DNA from: Neorhizobium alkalisoli
Lineage (GTDB): Bacteria > Pseudomonadota > Alphaproteobacteria > Rhizobiales > Rhizobiaceae
Assembly (NCBI RefSeq): GCF_002968635.1
Contig: NZ_PVBN01000001.1
Coordinates: 310,001 to 374,000 of the forward strand
Length of the DNA: 64,000 nucleotides
Reading direction: 5' to 3'
Below, in pieces: positions 27,961 to 38,311 of the stretch. A program made the position numbers and the translations under genes. Each line of letters starts with the position of its first letter. Positions within the stretch are counted from its first letter, which is position 1. A model generated the notes under the pieces. That model made no database searches. It was not told the DNA's origin and saw only the letters and a list, made by a program, of their open reading frames with translations.

Positions 27961-29166
27961 GTGGAAATGATGGAGCGCCGGGTGACGCGGAAATTCGACG
28001 TGGTGGTTTTGGGCGCAGGCGCCGCGGGGATGATGTGTGCGATCCGAGCCGGCGCGCGCGGGCGTTCGGTCCTGCTGCTCGACCATGCGAAGGCGCCGGG
28101 AGAGAAGATCCGCATCTCCGGAGGTGGACGATGCAATTTCACCAACATCCATGCCGGCGCCAAGAATTACCTGTCCTCCAATCCGCATTTCGCGAAGTCC
28201 GCGCTCGCCCGCTACACGCCGCGCGATTTCCTGGATATGGTAGAGGCGCACAAGATCGCCTGGCACGAGAAGACGCTCGGGCAGCTTTTCTGCGACGAAA
28301 GCGCCAAGGACATCATCCGCATGCTGCTCGTCGAAATGAAGGCGGCGGGGGTGATCCTTGAACTGCAGAAGCAGGTCACGTCGGTCGAAAAGGCTCTTGA
28401 TGGCTTTCGCATAGCGACTTCCGAAGGCCCGGTGGAAACTGCGGCGCTCGTCATCGCGACGGGTGGCAAATCGATCCCCAAGATGGGGGCGACCGGCTTT
28501 GCCTACGAGGTCGCTAGACAGTTCGGTCTGAAGATCACCGAACCGCGTCCGGCACTCGTGCCGCTGACGCTCGATCCGAACCTGTTGGAGAAGCTATCGC
28601 CCCTATCCGGCGTCTCTGTTGCGGCGGAGGTGCGGCACGGCAAGACGGCCTTCAGGGAAGCTTTGCTGTTCACTCATCGCGGCTTGAGTGGTCCGTCCGT
28701 CCTGCAGATATCCTCCTACTGGCGAGAGGGTGACGACATCACTCTGGTGCTCGAGCCGGATCTGGATATTGCGTCCATGCTCAAGGGCGCTCGCAAGGTC
28801 AACGGCCGGCAGGCAGCGCAGACGGTGCTCGCGGAGGCGTTGCCTAAGCGGCTGGCGCAATTCTTCGTCGAGACGAGAGGCGTGACGGGACATCTGGCCG
28901 ATCTTTCCGACAAGGTGATTGACGGACTTGCGTCCGCCATTCAGAGCTGGGCGATCCGACCCGCCGGCTCGGAGGGTTACAGAACGGCAGAGGTCACACT
29001 CGGCGGCGTCGATACCTCGGCACTGGATTCCAAGACCATGGAAGCGAAGGCGGTGCCGGGGCTCTATTTCATCGGCGAGTGCGTGGATGTGACGGGTTGG
29101 CTCGGCGGTTACAATTTCCAGTGGGCGTGGGCCTCTGGCCATGTTTGTGGGGAAGCATTGTCATAG
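27961..29166 (+). CDS. NAD(P)/FAD-dependent oxidoreductase, HI0933/BaiN family
   Basis: The 401-residue flavoprotein has an N-terminal FAD motif VVVLGAGAAGMMCAIRAG, the family hallmark RISGGGRCNFTN at about 57-68, LVIATGGKSIPKMGATG, and the C-terminal GLYFIGECVDVTGWLGGYNFQ. Members are widespread flavoproteins of unsettled function, sometimes called YhiN or BaiN. The start is uncertain: GTG 27961 or ATG 27967/27970; none has a strong ribosome site. It is divergent from the PuuA-like gene. Confidence 0.88.
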   Translation: MEMMERRVTRKFDVVVLGAGAAGMMCAIRAGARGRSVLLLDHAKAPGEKIRISGGGRCNFTNIHAGAKNYLSSNPHFAKSALARYTPRDFLDMVEAHKIAWHEKTLGQLFCDESAKDIIRMLLVEMKAAGVILELQKQVTSVEKALDGFRIATSEGPVETAALVIATGGKSIPKMGATGFAYEVARQFGLKITEPRPALVPLTLDPNLLEKLSPLSGVSVAAEVRHGKTAFREALLFTHRGLSGPSVLQISSYWREGDDITLVLEPDLDIASMLKGARKVNGRQAAQTVLAEALPKRLAQFFVETRGVTGHLADLSDKVIDGLASAIQSWAIRPAGSEGYRTAEVTLGGVDTSALDSKTMEAKAVPGLYFIGECVDVTGWLGGYNFQWAWASGHVCGEALS

Positions 29167-29305
29167 TGCTTGATTCAGTACTTGTTAATATGCGTCCCCC
29201 ATCCTGCCTTAATGCCAGCAAAATCCTGTGGTTAAGAGCTGGTATACGCAGCCTGCCGGGTCGCGGCAGGACGTCGAAAGCAACAGTTTTTGGGGTTCAG
29301 GATTC

Positions 29306-29443
29306 ATGCAGAAAACCCGCCGTGCCCGCGCAATTGCAATCGCACTGGTCAAGGACGACGCCAAGCAGAAGCGTTTGCGGCTTCTGGCGATCTCGATCGG
29401 CGCTATGGCAGCTCTTCTCTCGCTTCCGGCGTTTTTTCATTAA
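29306..29443 (+). CDS. Possible 45-residue single-pass membrane protein
   Basis: An ATG at 29306 opens 45 codons: a basic N-terminal half (QKTRRARAIAIALVKDDAKQ) then one hydrophobic segment near the C terminus (LLAISIGAMAALLSLPAFF). The layout fits a small inner-membrane protein with the N terminus inside. The ribosome site is weak (aggatt). It fills part of the 439-bp gap before the chemoreceptor gene. The rest of that gap holds a 12-bp palindrome (29542-29553) and no other gene that I can see. Confidence 0.4.
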   Translation: MQKTRRARAIAIALVKDDAKQKRLRLLAISIGAMAALLSLPAFFH

Positions 29444-29605
29444 TCGCTCGCAGTCATTCTAGGAGACTGGTTCGCTGCAGCCGCGAGGCGCTGCATGAAC
29501 CCAACTGGATTTAGTGATGGATCTGGAGTTCCATCGGTTCAGTAAAATTTTACAGGTTTCTAATAATAATCCGACTGTCTAGGTCCCACAGGGAAGGCTT
29601 GGTTC

Positions 29606-31447
29606 GTGTCGAGATTGTTTCCATCGTCCGTAGTGTCGCGGATTGCATTTTTCTGTCTGTTCATGATTTTCGTCGCGATAGCGGCCGTTGGCGGTCTCGC
29701 CTACGCCCATCTGCGCGGAGACATTATGGAAACGGCGATGACCGATGCCCGCAAGGCGGTTCGGACCATGAGCCTGCTTTATGAACTTGAGTTGCCTGGC
29801 GCCAAGAGCGAGCTCCGTGATGGTCTCGTGTCACGCGTGCTTCAGGGCGAGGGAGCCTTGAACGATCACGATCTGGTCGATCGTACGGCCGGCGCCATCG
29901 GCGGCGTTGCGACCCTCTTCGAAAAGCGCGGCAGCGACTACGTTCGTGTCTCGACCAACGTGAAAACGGAGAAGGGCGAACGCGCCATCGGCACGAAACT
30001 TGCCGCCGAGCACCCGGCGCAGCCGTTCCTCGCCCGTGGAGAAGCCTATTTCGGCCCCGCTGTCTTGTTCGGCCGGGATTTCATGACCGGCTATTTCCCG
30101 ATTACCAACGCCTCCAACGCTGTTACCGGCCTCCTGTTCATCGGCATCCCGATGGAGGTCTACTTCGCTCATATCGCCTCCTCGGCCTACGTTATCGTCG
30201 GCAGTTCGATTGCCGCGCTCGTGCTGGTCGGTTTGGTGAGCTTTTTGGCTCTGAAGAGCTTGCTCCGCCCGCTCGGTGTGCTGACAAGCACGGTCAGGAC
30301 ACTCTCCGGCGGCAATGATGCCGTCGAAATCCCTTACACCGAGCGCCGCAACGAATTCGGCAACATCGCCCGCGCGCTGGAAGTGTTCCGCGACGCTGCC
30401 CGGGAAAAGCGGCTGATCGAGAACCGAAGCGTCGAGGAGCGCTCCGAAGCGGAGGCCGAACGTCGACGGAACGACGCGGAAAAGCAGCATGTCGATCAGC
30501 AGATCGATCTTGCGGTCAGCGAACTGGCAGCGGCTCTCTCCCGTCTGGCGCAGGGCGATCTTTCGACCACCATCGAGACGGCTTTCTCGGGCAGGCTCGA
30601 ACAGCTGCGGAACGACTTTAACGGCTCTATCGTCCGGTTGCGTGACACTCTTTCCGACATTCGCGAAAGCACGCTCTCCATCCAGAAGAGCAGCGCCGGT
30701 CTCAGCCATTCGTCGACCGAACTTTCGCGCCGAACCGAAACCCAGGCGGCCTCGCTGGAAGAGACCGCCGCCGCAGTGGACGAGATCACGGTAACAGTGC
30801 GGTCTTCGGCTGAGCGTGCCCGCGAAGCCAATCACGCCGTTTCGGAGACCAAGAAGAGCGCCGACAGCTCCGGAACCGTGGTCAACAACGCGGTTGCTGC
30901 CATGGGACGTATCGAGGAAGCATCGCGAAAGATCGAACAGATCATCGAGGTGATCGACGACATTGCCTTCCAGACCAACCTTCTGGCGCTGAATGCCGGG
31001 ATCGAGGCAGCGCGCGCGGGGGAGGCCGGCAAGGGCTTCGCTGTCGTGGCTCAGGAGGTTCGCGAACTTGCGCAACGCTCCGCTGGAGCGGCGAACGAGA
31101 TCAAGGATCTGATCACGCAGTCTAGCCAGGAAGTAAGCTCCGGCGCCGGTCTGGTGCAGCAGGCGGGTGCCGTGCTCGCGGCCATCAGTCAGCAGATCAC
31201 CGGCGTCAGCCAGCATGTCGACATGATCGCGACCGCCAGCCAGGACCAGTCGGCAGCGCTTCAGGATATCAACAACTCCGTCAACCGTATGGACCAGATG
31301 ACCCAGCAGAACGGTGCGATGGTCGGTGAAACCACCGAGGCGAGCCGGCGTCTTGCCGAAGAGGCTGACGCCCTGCTTCAACTTGTTCAGCAGTTCCGCA
31401 TCGACGGCGTAAGGCATTCGCGCCCGCAGGCTTCCCGCGCGGCTTGA
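29606..31447 (+). CDS. Methyl-accepting chemotaxis protein with periplasmic Cache domain
   Basis: The 613-residue chemoreceptor has a membrane segment at about 13-34 ([20 protein letters not shown]), a periplasmic Cache3/Cache2-like sensor (about 35-185, with [19 protein letters not shown]), a second segment at about 190-212, a HAMP domain (about 213-270) and the signalling tip with [20 protein letters not shown] and [16 protein letters not shown]. The end (ASRAA) lacks a CheR-tethering NWETF-type pentapeptide. The ligand is not evident. Start is GTG at 29606 after gggaaggc. A terminator follows at 31470. Confidence 0.92.
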   Translation: MSRLFPSSVVSRIAFFCLFMIFVAIAAVGGLAYAHLRGDIMETAMTDARKAVRTMSLLYELELPGAKSELRDGLVSRVLQGEGALNDHDLVDRTAGAIGGVATLFEKRGSDYVRVSTNVKTEKGERAIGTKLAAEHPAQPFLARGEAYFGPAVLFGRDFMTGYFPITNASNAVTGLLFIGIPMEVYFAHIASSAYVIVGSSIAALVLVGLVSFLALKSLLRPLGVLTSTVRTLSGGNDAVEIPYTERRNEFGNIARALEVFRDAAREKRLIENRSVEERSEAEAERRRNDAEKQHVDQQIDLAVSELAAALSRLAQGDLSTTIETAFSGRLEQLRNDFNGSIVRLRDTLSDIRESTLSIQKSSAGLSHSSTELSRRTETQAASLEETAAAVDEITVTVRSSAERAREANHAVSETKKSADSSGTVVNNAVAAMGRIEEASRKIEQIIEVIDDIAFQTNLLALNAGIEAARAGEAGKGFAVVAQEVRELAQRSAGAANEIKDLITQSSQEVSSGAGLVQQAGAVLAAISQQITGVSQHVDMIATASQDQSAALQDINNSVNRMDQMTQQNGAMVGETTEASRRLAEEADALLQLVQQFRIDGVRHSRPQASRAA

Positions 31448-31653
31448 GGTTTCTTGTCGGAAATCCGTGGGGCGGCAGCGATGCCGCCCTTCTTTGTTTT
31501 CAGCTTGCCGACGAGATGCAGTACCCCCTCGAGCCAGCGGGGAACCGGTGAGCCGAAATGCTCGTAATAAGCCTCCTCTGCCCGCCGGCTGCCACGTTTC
31601 TCGGCGGGGTAGATAGGGCGGGAAAGGATGAGGGCGACGACATTCTCATACAT
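31387..31653 (-). CDS. Possible 88-residue protein antisense to the chemoreceptor 3' end
   Basis: An ATG at 31653 with agaaggagc nine bases upstream opens 88 codons ([20 protein letters not shown], then [19 protein letters not shown]). The last 61 bases overlap the 3' end of the chemoreceptor gene on the other strand, and the chemoreceptor's terminator lies inside it. The good ribosome site and the sensible first 50 residues argue for a gene; the overlap argues against. It is divergent from a LysR gene 90 bp away. No domain recognised. Confidence 0.42.
   Translation of the reverse strand: MYENVVALILSRPIYPAEKRGSRRAEEAYYEHFGSPVPRWLEGVLHLVGKLKTKKGGIAAAPRISDKKPQAAREACGRECLTPSMRNC
31470..31500 (+). 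terminator. Terminator of the chemoreceptor gene
   Basis: gggcggca (31470-31477) pairs with tgccgccc (31482-31489) around gcga, followed by a T-rich tail (ttctttgtttt). It lies 22 bp after the stop. Confidence 0.8.
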
Positions 31654-31743
31654 CGGGAATTGCTCCTTCTGGAAAGCCGTCTCCTTCTCTAAACATAAAA
31701 AACTGCTTCTTGTAGCGCAAAAAACCGCTTATGTTTTTCACTC

Positions 31744-32607
31744 ATGAAAAACGTCGCCTGGGATGCTTACGAACTTTTTATGCAGGTCGCCCGCCATGGA
31801 GGGCTGTCCGGGGCGTCGGCCGTCAGCGGCCTCAGTCCAGCAACCCTTGGCCGTCGCATGCTTGATCTGGAGGAAGCGGTCGGTCGGCCACTCTTCGTCC
31901 GCAGCCGTACAGGCTATCGTCTGACGCCCGACGGATCGACCTTGTTTTCCCAGATCATGGAAATGGAGGGGACGATCCGGCGGATCGAAAACTGGAAGCG
32001 CGAGGGCGTTACGTCTCCTCTCGTCCGTGTGGCATGCGGCACCTGGCTTGCCTGGATGTTTACCCGCAACCTGTCTCTCATCCGCACGGAGCAGGACAAC
32101 TTTCGCCTCGACTTTTATGTGGCGGAGCGGCGTGCGAGCCTTGCGCACCGGGAAAGTGATATCGGCATTCGTGCCTTTGAGCCGCAGGAGCCGAACCTGG
32201 CGGCAACAAAACTCGGCGACGTCGCCTATGCCGCCTATCGCGCCCGAAGTGCGCACCCCTCCATGGCGGACCGATGGCTTGCTGTTTCGGAGGAGGATGC
32301 CATTTCCGCCTATCTGCGCTGGCCTCATGAAGAGAGGTCCGATCAGATCGTGGTCACCGTGAACCGGCCACGCTCCCTGCGCGACCTCGCCCTTGCCGGT
32401 GCCGGCACCGCGGTTCTTCCCTGCTTCGTCGGTGATCAGGACATGCGTCTCGAACGTGTCGGAGACGAGATCGCGACCCTACGGCATACCCAGTGGGTAG
32501 TCATGAACAACGACGATCGCCACCGCCGGGAAATCCGGACGGTGGTCGATCGCATGGTCAGGTTCGTCAAAGGCAGTGCGGATCTCTTTGCCGGAAAGCG
32601 TTCCTAA
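31744..32607 (+). CDS. LysR-family transcriptional regulator
   Basis: The 287-residue protein has an N-terminal winged helix (residues about 5-64, with AWDAYELFMQVARHGGLSG and SPATLGRRMLDLEEAVGRPLF) and a shortened effector domain (about 90-280). The phrase LRDLALAGAGTAVLPCFVG is a usual LysR effector-site element. It is divergent from the small gene at 31653, a likely target if that gene is real. It ends at the border of the convergent small gene downstream of aceA. Ligand not evident. Confidence 0.88.
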   Translation: MKNVAWDAYELFMQVARHGGLSGASAVSGLSPATLGRRMLDLEEAVGRPLFVRSRTGYRLTPDGSTLFSQIMEMEGTIRRIENWKREGVTSPLVRVACGTWLAWMFTRNLSLIRTEQDNFRLDFYVAERRASLAHRESDIGIRAFEPQEPNLAATKLGDVAYAAYRARSAHPSMADRWLAVSEEDAISAYLRWPHEERSDQIVVTVNRPRSLRDLALAGAGTAVLPCFVGDQDMRLERVGDEIATLRHTQWVVMNNDDRHRREIRTVVDRMVRFVKGSADLFAGKRS

Positions 32608-32859
32608 TCACTGAACCCGGTTCGTTACGACGACCGGGATCATCAGGTCTCCCCAATGGCCGTCGCCGCCATGGTGCCGGGCGGAACGTACCAGTTCAAC
32701 CGAAACGCCGGCTTCGACCGCCTTCATGATGGCGTGGTTGAGGCGGTGAAGGTCGTTGGCGAGCGTACGGATCGCGGCCTGCTGTTCGGGTGTCATGGAG
32801 GACGACTGTTCCTCGGCGCGTTCCTTGACATGGGTTTTGACGGGGCTCTCGATATTCAT
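32608..32859 (-). CDS. Small helical protein encoded downstream of aceA
   Basis: The 83-residue protein starts at 32859, with an ideal agaggag eight bases upstream. It has a charged helical first half (KTHVKERAEEQSSSMTPEQQ), a helix ANDLHRLNHAIMKAVEAGVS, then a His/Gly-rich turn HHGGDGHWGDLM. No domain recognised. It lies 71 bp after aceA in the same direction, so it is likely co-transcribed with isocitrate lyase; a role in glyoxylate metabolism is only guilt by association. Its stop abuts the convergent LysR stop exactly. Confidence 0.72.
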   Translation of the reverse strand: MNIESPVKTHVKERAEEQSSSMTPEQQAAIRTLANDLHRLNHAIMKAVEAGVSVELVRSARHHGGDGHWGDLMIPVVVTNRVQ

Positions 32860-32930
32860 GGCATTTCTCCTCTTTTTCTGGGTCGGGGTTTTTGAAGATC
32901 CCTGCCCTCCGAGAAGGGCAGGGGGCATCG

Positions 32931-34220
<1,290 letters not shown>

Positions 34221-34349
34221 TGTCATTCTCCCATACAAAGTAACCACTGCGCTCAACCGCGATCTGGTGTGACTAGATTTACAGAGAAGAATGCTGCACT
34301 GCCAGAAAAGAAGCAAAAACCGCGGCTGGAAAAGGGTTATGATGTATTG

Positions 34350-34416
34350 CCTTTAACAAAGGCTTCTGTGAAAATGTCAAAATTGTAAAAGTCGCGTTTG
34401 TAGAAATTTTGTAAAA
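34350..34416. promoter_or_regulatory. aceA/ScfR divergent regulatory region with repeats
   Basis: The 204-bp gap 34221-34424 holds an inverted repeat cctttaacaaagg (34350-34362) and a series of similar direct repeats: ctgtgaaaa (34366-34374), aattgtaaaa (34381-34390), gtttgtagaa (34396-34405) and ttttgtaaaa (34407-34416). The last ends eight bases before the regulator's start. ScfR/RamB-type regulators bind A/T-rich repeats near aceA in other bacteria, so these are candidate binding sites for both genes. Confidence 0.5.
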
Positions 34417-34424
34417 GGGGCAAA

Positions 34425-35843
34425 ATGGCTGAGCGGAAGATATTCGCAGGTCCCCGGGTCCGGCGGGTACGGCTGGGGCTCGGGCTGACCCAGACGGCGA
34501 TGGCGGATGCACTCGGGATTTCGCCGTCCTATCTCAATCTGATCGAGCGAAACCAGCGGCCGCTGACGGTCCAGCTCCTTCTGAAGCTTGCCTCCGTTTA
34601 CAAGGTCGATCTCGATGCGCTGCAGGGGGAGGCGGGAGGCCTGACGGGCCAGCTTCGCGAAGTCTTTGCTGATCCGCTGTTGGCCGGCGAAATTCCGGGC
34701 GATCAGGAAATTCTCGAAGTTGTCGAGGCGGCTCCCAACGCAGCGCTCGGCCTGATGAAACTCTATCGGGCCTATCGCGAGCAGGCGGCGCGGCTTTCCG
34801 ACCTCGCCGACCTCCTTGCCCGCGAGGGTCATGAAACCTCAATCGCGGGTGCGCGCCTTCCGATCGACGAAGTGCGCGAGGTTCTGGAACGGCGTCCGAA
34901 TTTTTTCGGGCGCATCGAGGATGCGGCCGAGGCTTTTGCAGAAAGGCTGGGCACCGGCGACGAACTGCCGGGCGCATTGAAGGCCTGGCTGAAGAGTGAG
35001 CACGGTATCGTGGTGCGTACGCTTCCTGTCCACGCCATGCCGAACCTGCGGCGCCGTTATGACCGCCACTCGATGCGTCTGTTCCTGTCCGAACGCCTCT
35101 CGCCTTTCGATCGCACCCGCGAACTCGCGATGGAAGTGGCGCTGCTCGCGCTGGGACAGGAAATCGCGACAGAACTCGATGATCTGGCCTTCTCGACCAA
35201 CGAAGCTCGCCGGATCGGGAGGTTCGAACTCGCGCGTTATGCCGCCCACGCGCTGATGATGCCCTATGGTGCATTCCTGTCTGCGGCCCAGCGCGCCCGC
35301 TACGACCTCGATGTGCTGCGTTCCCGTTTCGAAGTCTCCTTCGAGCAGGCGGCCAGCCGCCTGACATCGCTTGCGCGCCAAGGTGCCGTCGGAATTCCGT
35401 TCTTCCTGATGGAGCTTGATCATGCTGGCAACGTGATCCGGCGTGCAGGCGCGCAGGGCTTTCCCCTGGCACGTTTCGGAGGACACTGTCCGAAGCTCGG
35501 CATTCACGCCGCGTTTGCTCAGCCGGGACAAATCCTGATCGACCGGGTCGAAATGCCTGATGGCGCCGCGTTCGTCACGATGTCGCGAACGCTTGATGGT
35601 CCCCAGGCCGGTTTCGGTGAACGGGTACGGCGCACGGCCGTTCTGCTTGGCTGCGACCTGTCCAATGCGGGCGATGTTGTCTACGACGGCGCATTGCCGG
35701 GGCCGGTGGGAACGGTGCTCGCCGGTACGGCCTGTCGCCTTTGCGAGCGGCAGGGCTGCCTCTCCCGTGCCGAGCCTCCGATCACCCGTCCGCTCGGTCT
35801 GGACGAGATGGTCACCGGCTTAAGTGCCTTCGATTTTCAGTGA
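34425..35843 (+). CDS. ScfR/RamB-like XRE-family regulator of short-chain fatty acid metabolism
   Basis: The 472-residue protein has an N-terminal XRE helix-turn-helix (about 8-62: RVRRVRLGLGLTQTAMADAL, ISPSYLNLIERNQRPLTVQ), a middle ImmA/IrrE-like (DUF955) region, and the C-terminal DUF2083 part with a cysteine cluster CRLCERQGC. RamB of Corynebacterium and ScfR of Sinorhizobium share this layout and control aceA and acyl-CoA genes. It is divergent from aceA, which fits. The start ATG has aagggg six bases upstream. Confidence 0.9.
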   Translation: MAERKIFAGPRVRRVRLGLGLTQTAMADALGISPSYLNLIERNQRPLTVQLLLKLASVYKVDLDALQGEAGGLTGQLREVFADPLLAGEIPGDQEILEVVEAAPNAALGLMKLYRAYREQAARLSDLADLLAREGHETSIAGARLPIDEVREVLERRPNFFGRIEDAAEAFAERLGTGDELPGALKAWLKSEHGIVVRTLPVHAMPNLRRRYDRHSMRLFLSERLSPFDRTRELAMEVALLALGQEIATELDDLAFSTNEARRIGRFELARYAAHALMMPYGAFLSAAQRARYDLDVLRSRFEVSFEQAASRLTSLARQGAVGIPFFLMELDHAGNVIRRAGAQGFPLARFGGHCPKLGIHAAFAQPGQILIDRVEMPDGAAFVTMSRTLDGPQAGFGERVRRTAVLLGCDLSNAGDVVYDGALPGPVGTVLAGTACRLCERQGCLSRAEPPITRPLGLDEMVTGLSAFDFQ

Positions 35844-35964
35844 CCTTTGTGGCGGTGCACATTTCCCCTTGTGGTGGGAAAAATTCCTTTCTACTCTCCC
35901 GAAAAAGATAAGGGAATTAAGCGCGTTTCGCATTCGCGCAGAAAAAACTGGAACAGGAGAGATC

Positions 35965-37062
35965 ATGAAAAACCATTTGCTCAGCTTAGCCGCCGCCGTT
36001 GCCGCGACGGCATTTGCGGCGACCACAGCCATGGCGCAGGAGCGCGTGGTTCATGTCTATAACTGGTCCGACTATATCGACGAGTCGATCCTGGAAGATT
36101 TCACCAAGGAAACCGGCATCAAGGTCGTCTATGACGTCTTCGACAGCAACGAGATGGTCGAGACCAAACTTCTCGCCGGCGGCTCGGGCTACGATGTGGT
36201 TGTTCCGACCGGCCCATTCCTGGCTCGCCAGATCCAGGCCGGGGTATTCCAGAAACTCGACAAATCGAAGCTGCCGAACCTCTCCAACATGTGGCCGCAG
36301 GTGATGGAGCGCCTCGCCAAATACGACCCCGGCAACCAATATGCCGTCAACTACATGTGGGGCACCACCGGCATCGGCTATAACGTCGAGAAGGTGAAGG
36401 CTGCGCTGGGGGGCGTGCCGGTCGACAGCTGGGACGTGCTGTTCAAGCCTGAAAACGCGGCAAAACTGAAGGCCTGCGGCATCAACATCCTCGATGCATC
36501 CGACGAGACCTTTGCAATTGCGATGAACTATATCGGCAAGGACCCGGATAGCAAGGCGACCGCGGATCTGGAGGCGGGCGGCGACGTCTATATGAAGGTC
36601 CGCCCCTATGTGAAGACCTTCAACTCTTCCTCCTATATCGATGAGCTCGCGAACGGCGACACATGCATTTCGATCGGCTGGTCGGGCGACGTGCTGCAGG
36701 CCAAGGATCGGGCCGAGGAGGCGAACAACGGCGTGAAGGTCGAGTTCGTGATCCCGAAGGAAGGGACCTACATGTGGTTCGACAACCTGGCCATTCCCGC
36801 AGACGCCAAGAATGTCGAAGAAGCACACGTTTTCATCAACTACCTGATGAAGCCTGAAATCATCGCCAAGGCATCGAACTACGTTCAGTATGCCAATGGC
36901 AATCTTGCCTCGCAGAAGTTCCTCGACAAGGAAGTTCTCGACAACCCTTCCGTCTATCCGCCCGAAGATGTCGTCAAAAAGCTCTTCACGATCTCGCCTT
37001 ACGGCTCCAAGGAGCAGCGCGTACTGAACCGGGTCTGGACGCAGATCAAGACCGGCAGCTAA
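35965..37062 (+). CDS. potF: Spermidine/putrescine ABC transporter, periplasmic binding protein PotF
   Basis: The 365-residue protein has a signal peptide (LLSLAAAVAATAFAATTAMAQ, cleavage about residue 24) and the PotD/PotF fold: VVHVYNWSDYIDESILEDF at the mature start, and YDVVVPTGPFLARQIQAG. It binds polyamines, probably putrescine. The start at 35965 follows caggagag; upstream in-frame codons are not a likely extension. It is first of a four-gene importer and is followed by a hairpin. The upstream 120 bp contains several short dyads but no promoter I can fix. Confidence 0.93.
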   Translation: MKNHLLSLAAAVAATAFAATTAMAQERVVHVYNWSDYIDESILEDFTKETGIKVVYDVFDSNEMVETKLLAGGSGYDVVVPTGPFLARQIQAGVFQKLDKSKLPNLSNMWPQVMERLAKYDPGNQYAVNYMWGTTGIGYNVEKVKAALGGVPVDSWDVLFKPENAAKLKACGINILDASDETFAIAMNYIGKDPDSKATADLEAGGDVYMKVRPYVKTFNSSSYIDELANGDTCISIGWSGDVLQAKDRAEEANNGVKVEFVIPKEGTYMWFDNLAIPADAKNVEEAHVFINYLMKPEIIAKASNYVQYANGNLASQKFLDKEVLDNPSVYPPEDVVKKLFTISPYGSKEQRVLNRVWTQIKTGS

Positions 37063-37072
37063 CACAAGAGAG

Positions 37073-37098
37073 CGGGGCAGGCGGAAACGTCTGCCCCG
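37073..37098 (+). other. Intercistronic hairpin between potF and potG
   Basis: cggggcag (37073-37080) pairs with ctgccccg (37091-37098) around a ten-base loop. No T-run. It resembles the aglE-aglF hairpin in position and probably favours binding-protein mRNA. Confidence 0.6.
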
Positions 37099-37136
37099 AA
37101 CGCTATCGGGCTTTGGTGGGCGAAACGGGGTAAGGC

Positions 37137-38294
37137 ATGGCGAAATCTCTCGGGCCGGTAAAACGCAAATTCTCTCCCTGGACCGATCCTTCGGCGGTTC
37201 CTTTCATCCGCTTCGAAAACATCACCAAGCGCTTTGGTGATTTTACCGCCGTCGATAACCTGACGCTGGATATCTACGAGCGCGAGTTCTTTTCCCTCCT
37301 GGGTCCTTCGGGCTGCGGCAAGACCACGCTGATGCGTATGCTGGCAGGCTTCGAGGAGCCGACGGAGGGTCGTATCCTGCTTCAGGGCAAGGATATCTCC
37401 GGCGTGCCGCCCTATCGTCGCCCCACCAACATGATGTTCCAGAGCTATGCGCTCTTCCCGCACATGACGGTGGAGAAGAACATCGCCTTCGGGCTGGAGC
37501 AGGATAACCTCCCGAAAGGGGAGATTGCCGCTCGAGTCGAAGAAATGCTGAAGCTCGTGAAGCTGGAAACCTTTGCCAGACGCAAGCCGAACCAGCTCTC
37601 AGGCGGACAGCGCCAGCGCGTCGCCTTGGCGCGTTCGCTGGCCAAGCGTCCGAAAGTGCTGCTTCTCGACGAGCCGCTCGGCGCCCTGGACAAGAAGCTG
37701 CGCGAGGAGACGCAGTTCGAGCTGATGGATATCCAGACCAATCTCGGCCTCACCTTCCTGATCGTCACCCACGATCAGGAAGAGGCGATGACCGTATCGG
37801 ATCGCATCGCCGTCATGGACAAGGGCGTGATCATGCAGGTGGCAACACCGGCAGAGATCTACGAGGCCCCGAACAGCCGATATGTCGCGGACTTCATCGG
37901 CGACATCAATATTCTCGAAGGCACGGTCTCCACCACCGAAAGCGCGCTTGGAGCGCCGGGGGCCGTGCGGATCGATTGCGACGGCGTTGCGGTTGCCGTC
38001 GAGCAGGAGTGCCAGGCGGTGAAAGGCGACAAGGTTGCCTTCGCGATCCGCCCGGAAAAGGTGCGGATATCTCCTGACCAGCCGGCCGACACGTCCTTCA
38101 ATGCCGTTTATGGCGAGGTCTGGGATATCGGCTATCTCGGCGACTTCTCGGTTTTCCTGGTCAAGATGGCCGACGGCCGCATCGTTCGTGCAGCGCAGGC
38201 GAACGTATCTCGCCTCGTAGACCGGCCGATTACGTTTGGGGACATGGTCTGGCTCACCTGGCCCCTCGATGCTGGCCTGGTGCTGACGCGCTGA
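37137..38294 (+). CDS. potG: Polyamine ABC transporter ATPase PotG
   Basis: The 385-residue ATPase has Walker A GPSGCGKTT at about 55-63, Q-loop FQSYALFPHM, signature LSGGQRQRV at about 156, Walker B LLLDEPLGALD and H-loop VTHDQEEAM. The C-terminal TOBE domain covers about 290-385. An N-terminal extension of some 20 residues precedes the fold, as in PotG. It lies 74 bp after potF and 17 bp before potH. Confidence 0.94.
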   Translation: MAKSLGPVKRKFSPWTDPSAVPFIRFENITKRFGDFTAVDNLTLDIYEREFFSLLGPSGCGKTTLMRMLAGFEEPTEGRILLQGKDISGVPPYRRPTNMMFQSYALFPHMTVEKNIAFGLEQDNLPKGEIAARVEEMLKLVKLETFARRKPNQLSGGQRQRVALARSLAKRPKVLLLDEPLGALDKKLREETQFELMDIQTNLGLTFLIVTHDQEEAMTVSDRIAVMDKGVIMQVATPAEIYEAPNSRYVADFIGDINILEGTVSTTESALGAPGAVRIDCDGVAVAVEQECQAVKGDKVAFAIRPEKVRISPDQPADTSFNAVYGEVWDIGYLGDFSVFLVKMADGRIVRAAQANVSRLVDRPITFGDMVWLTWPLDAGLVLTR

Positions 38295-38311
38295 GCGAGG
38301 AGGAAGGCGAA

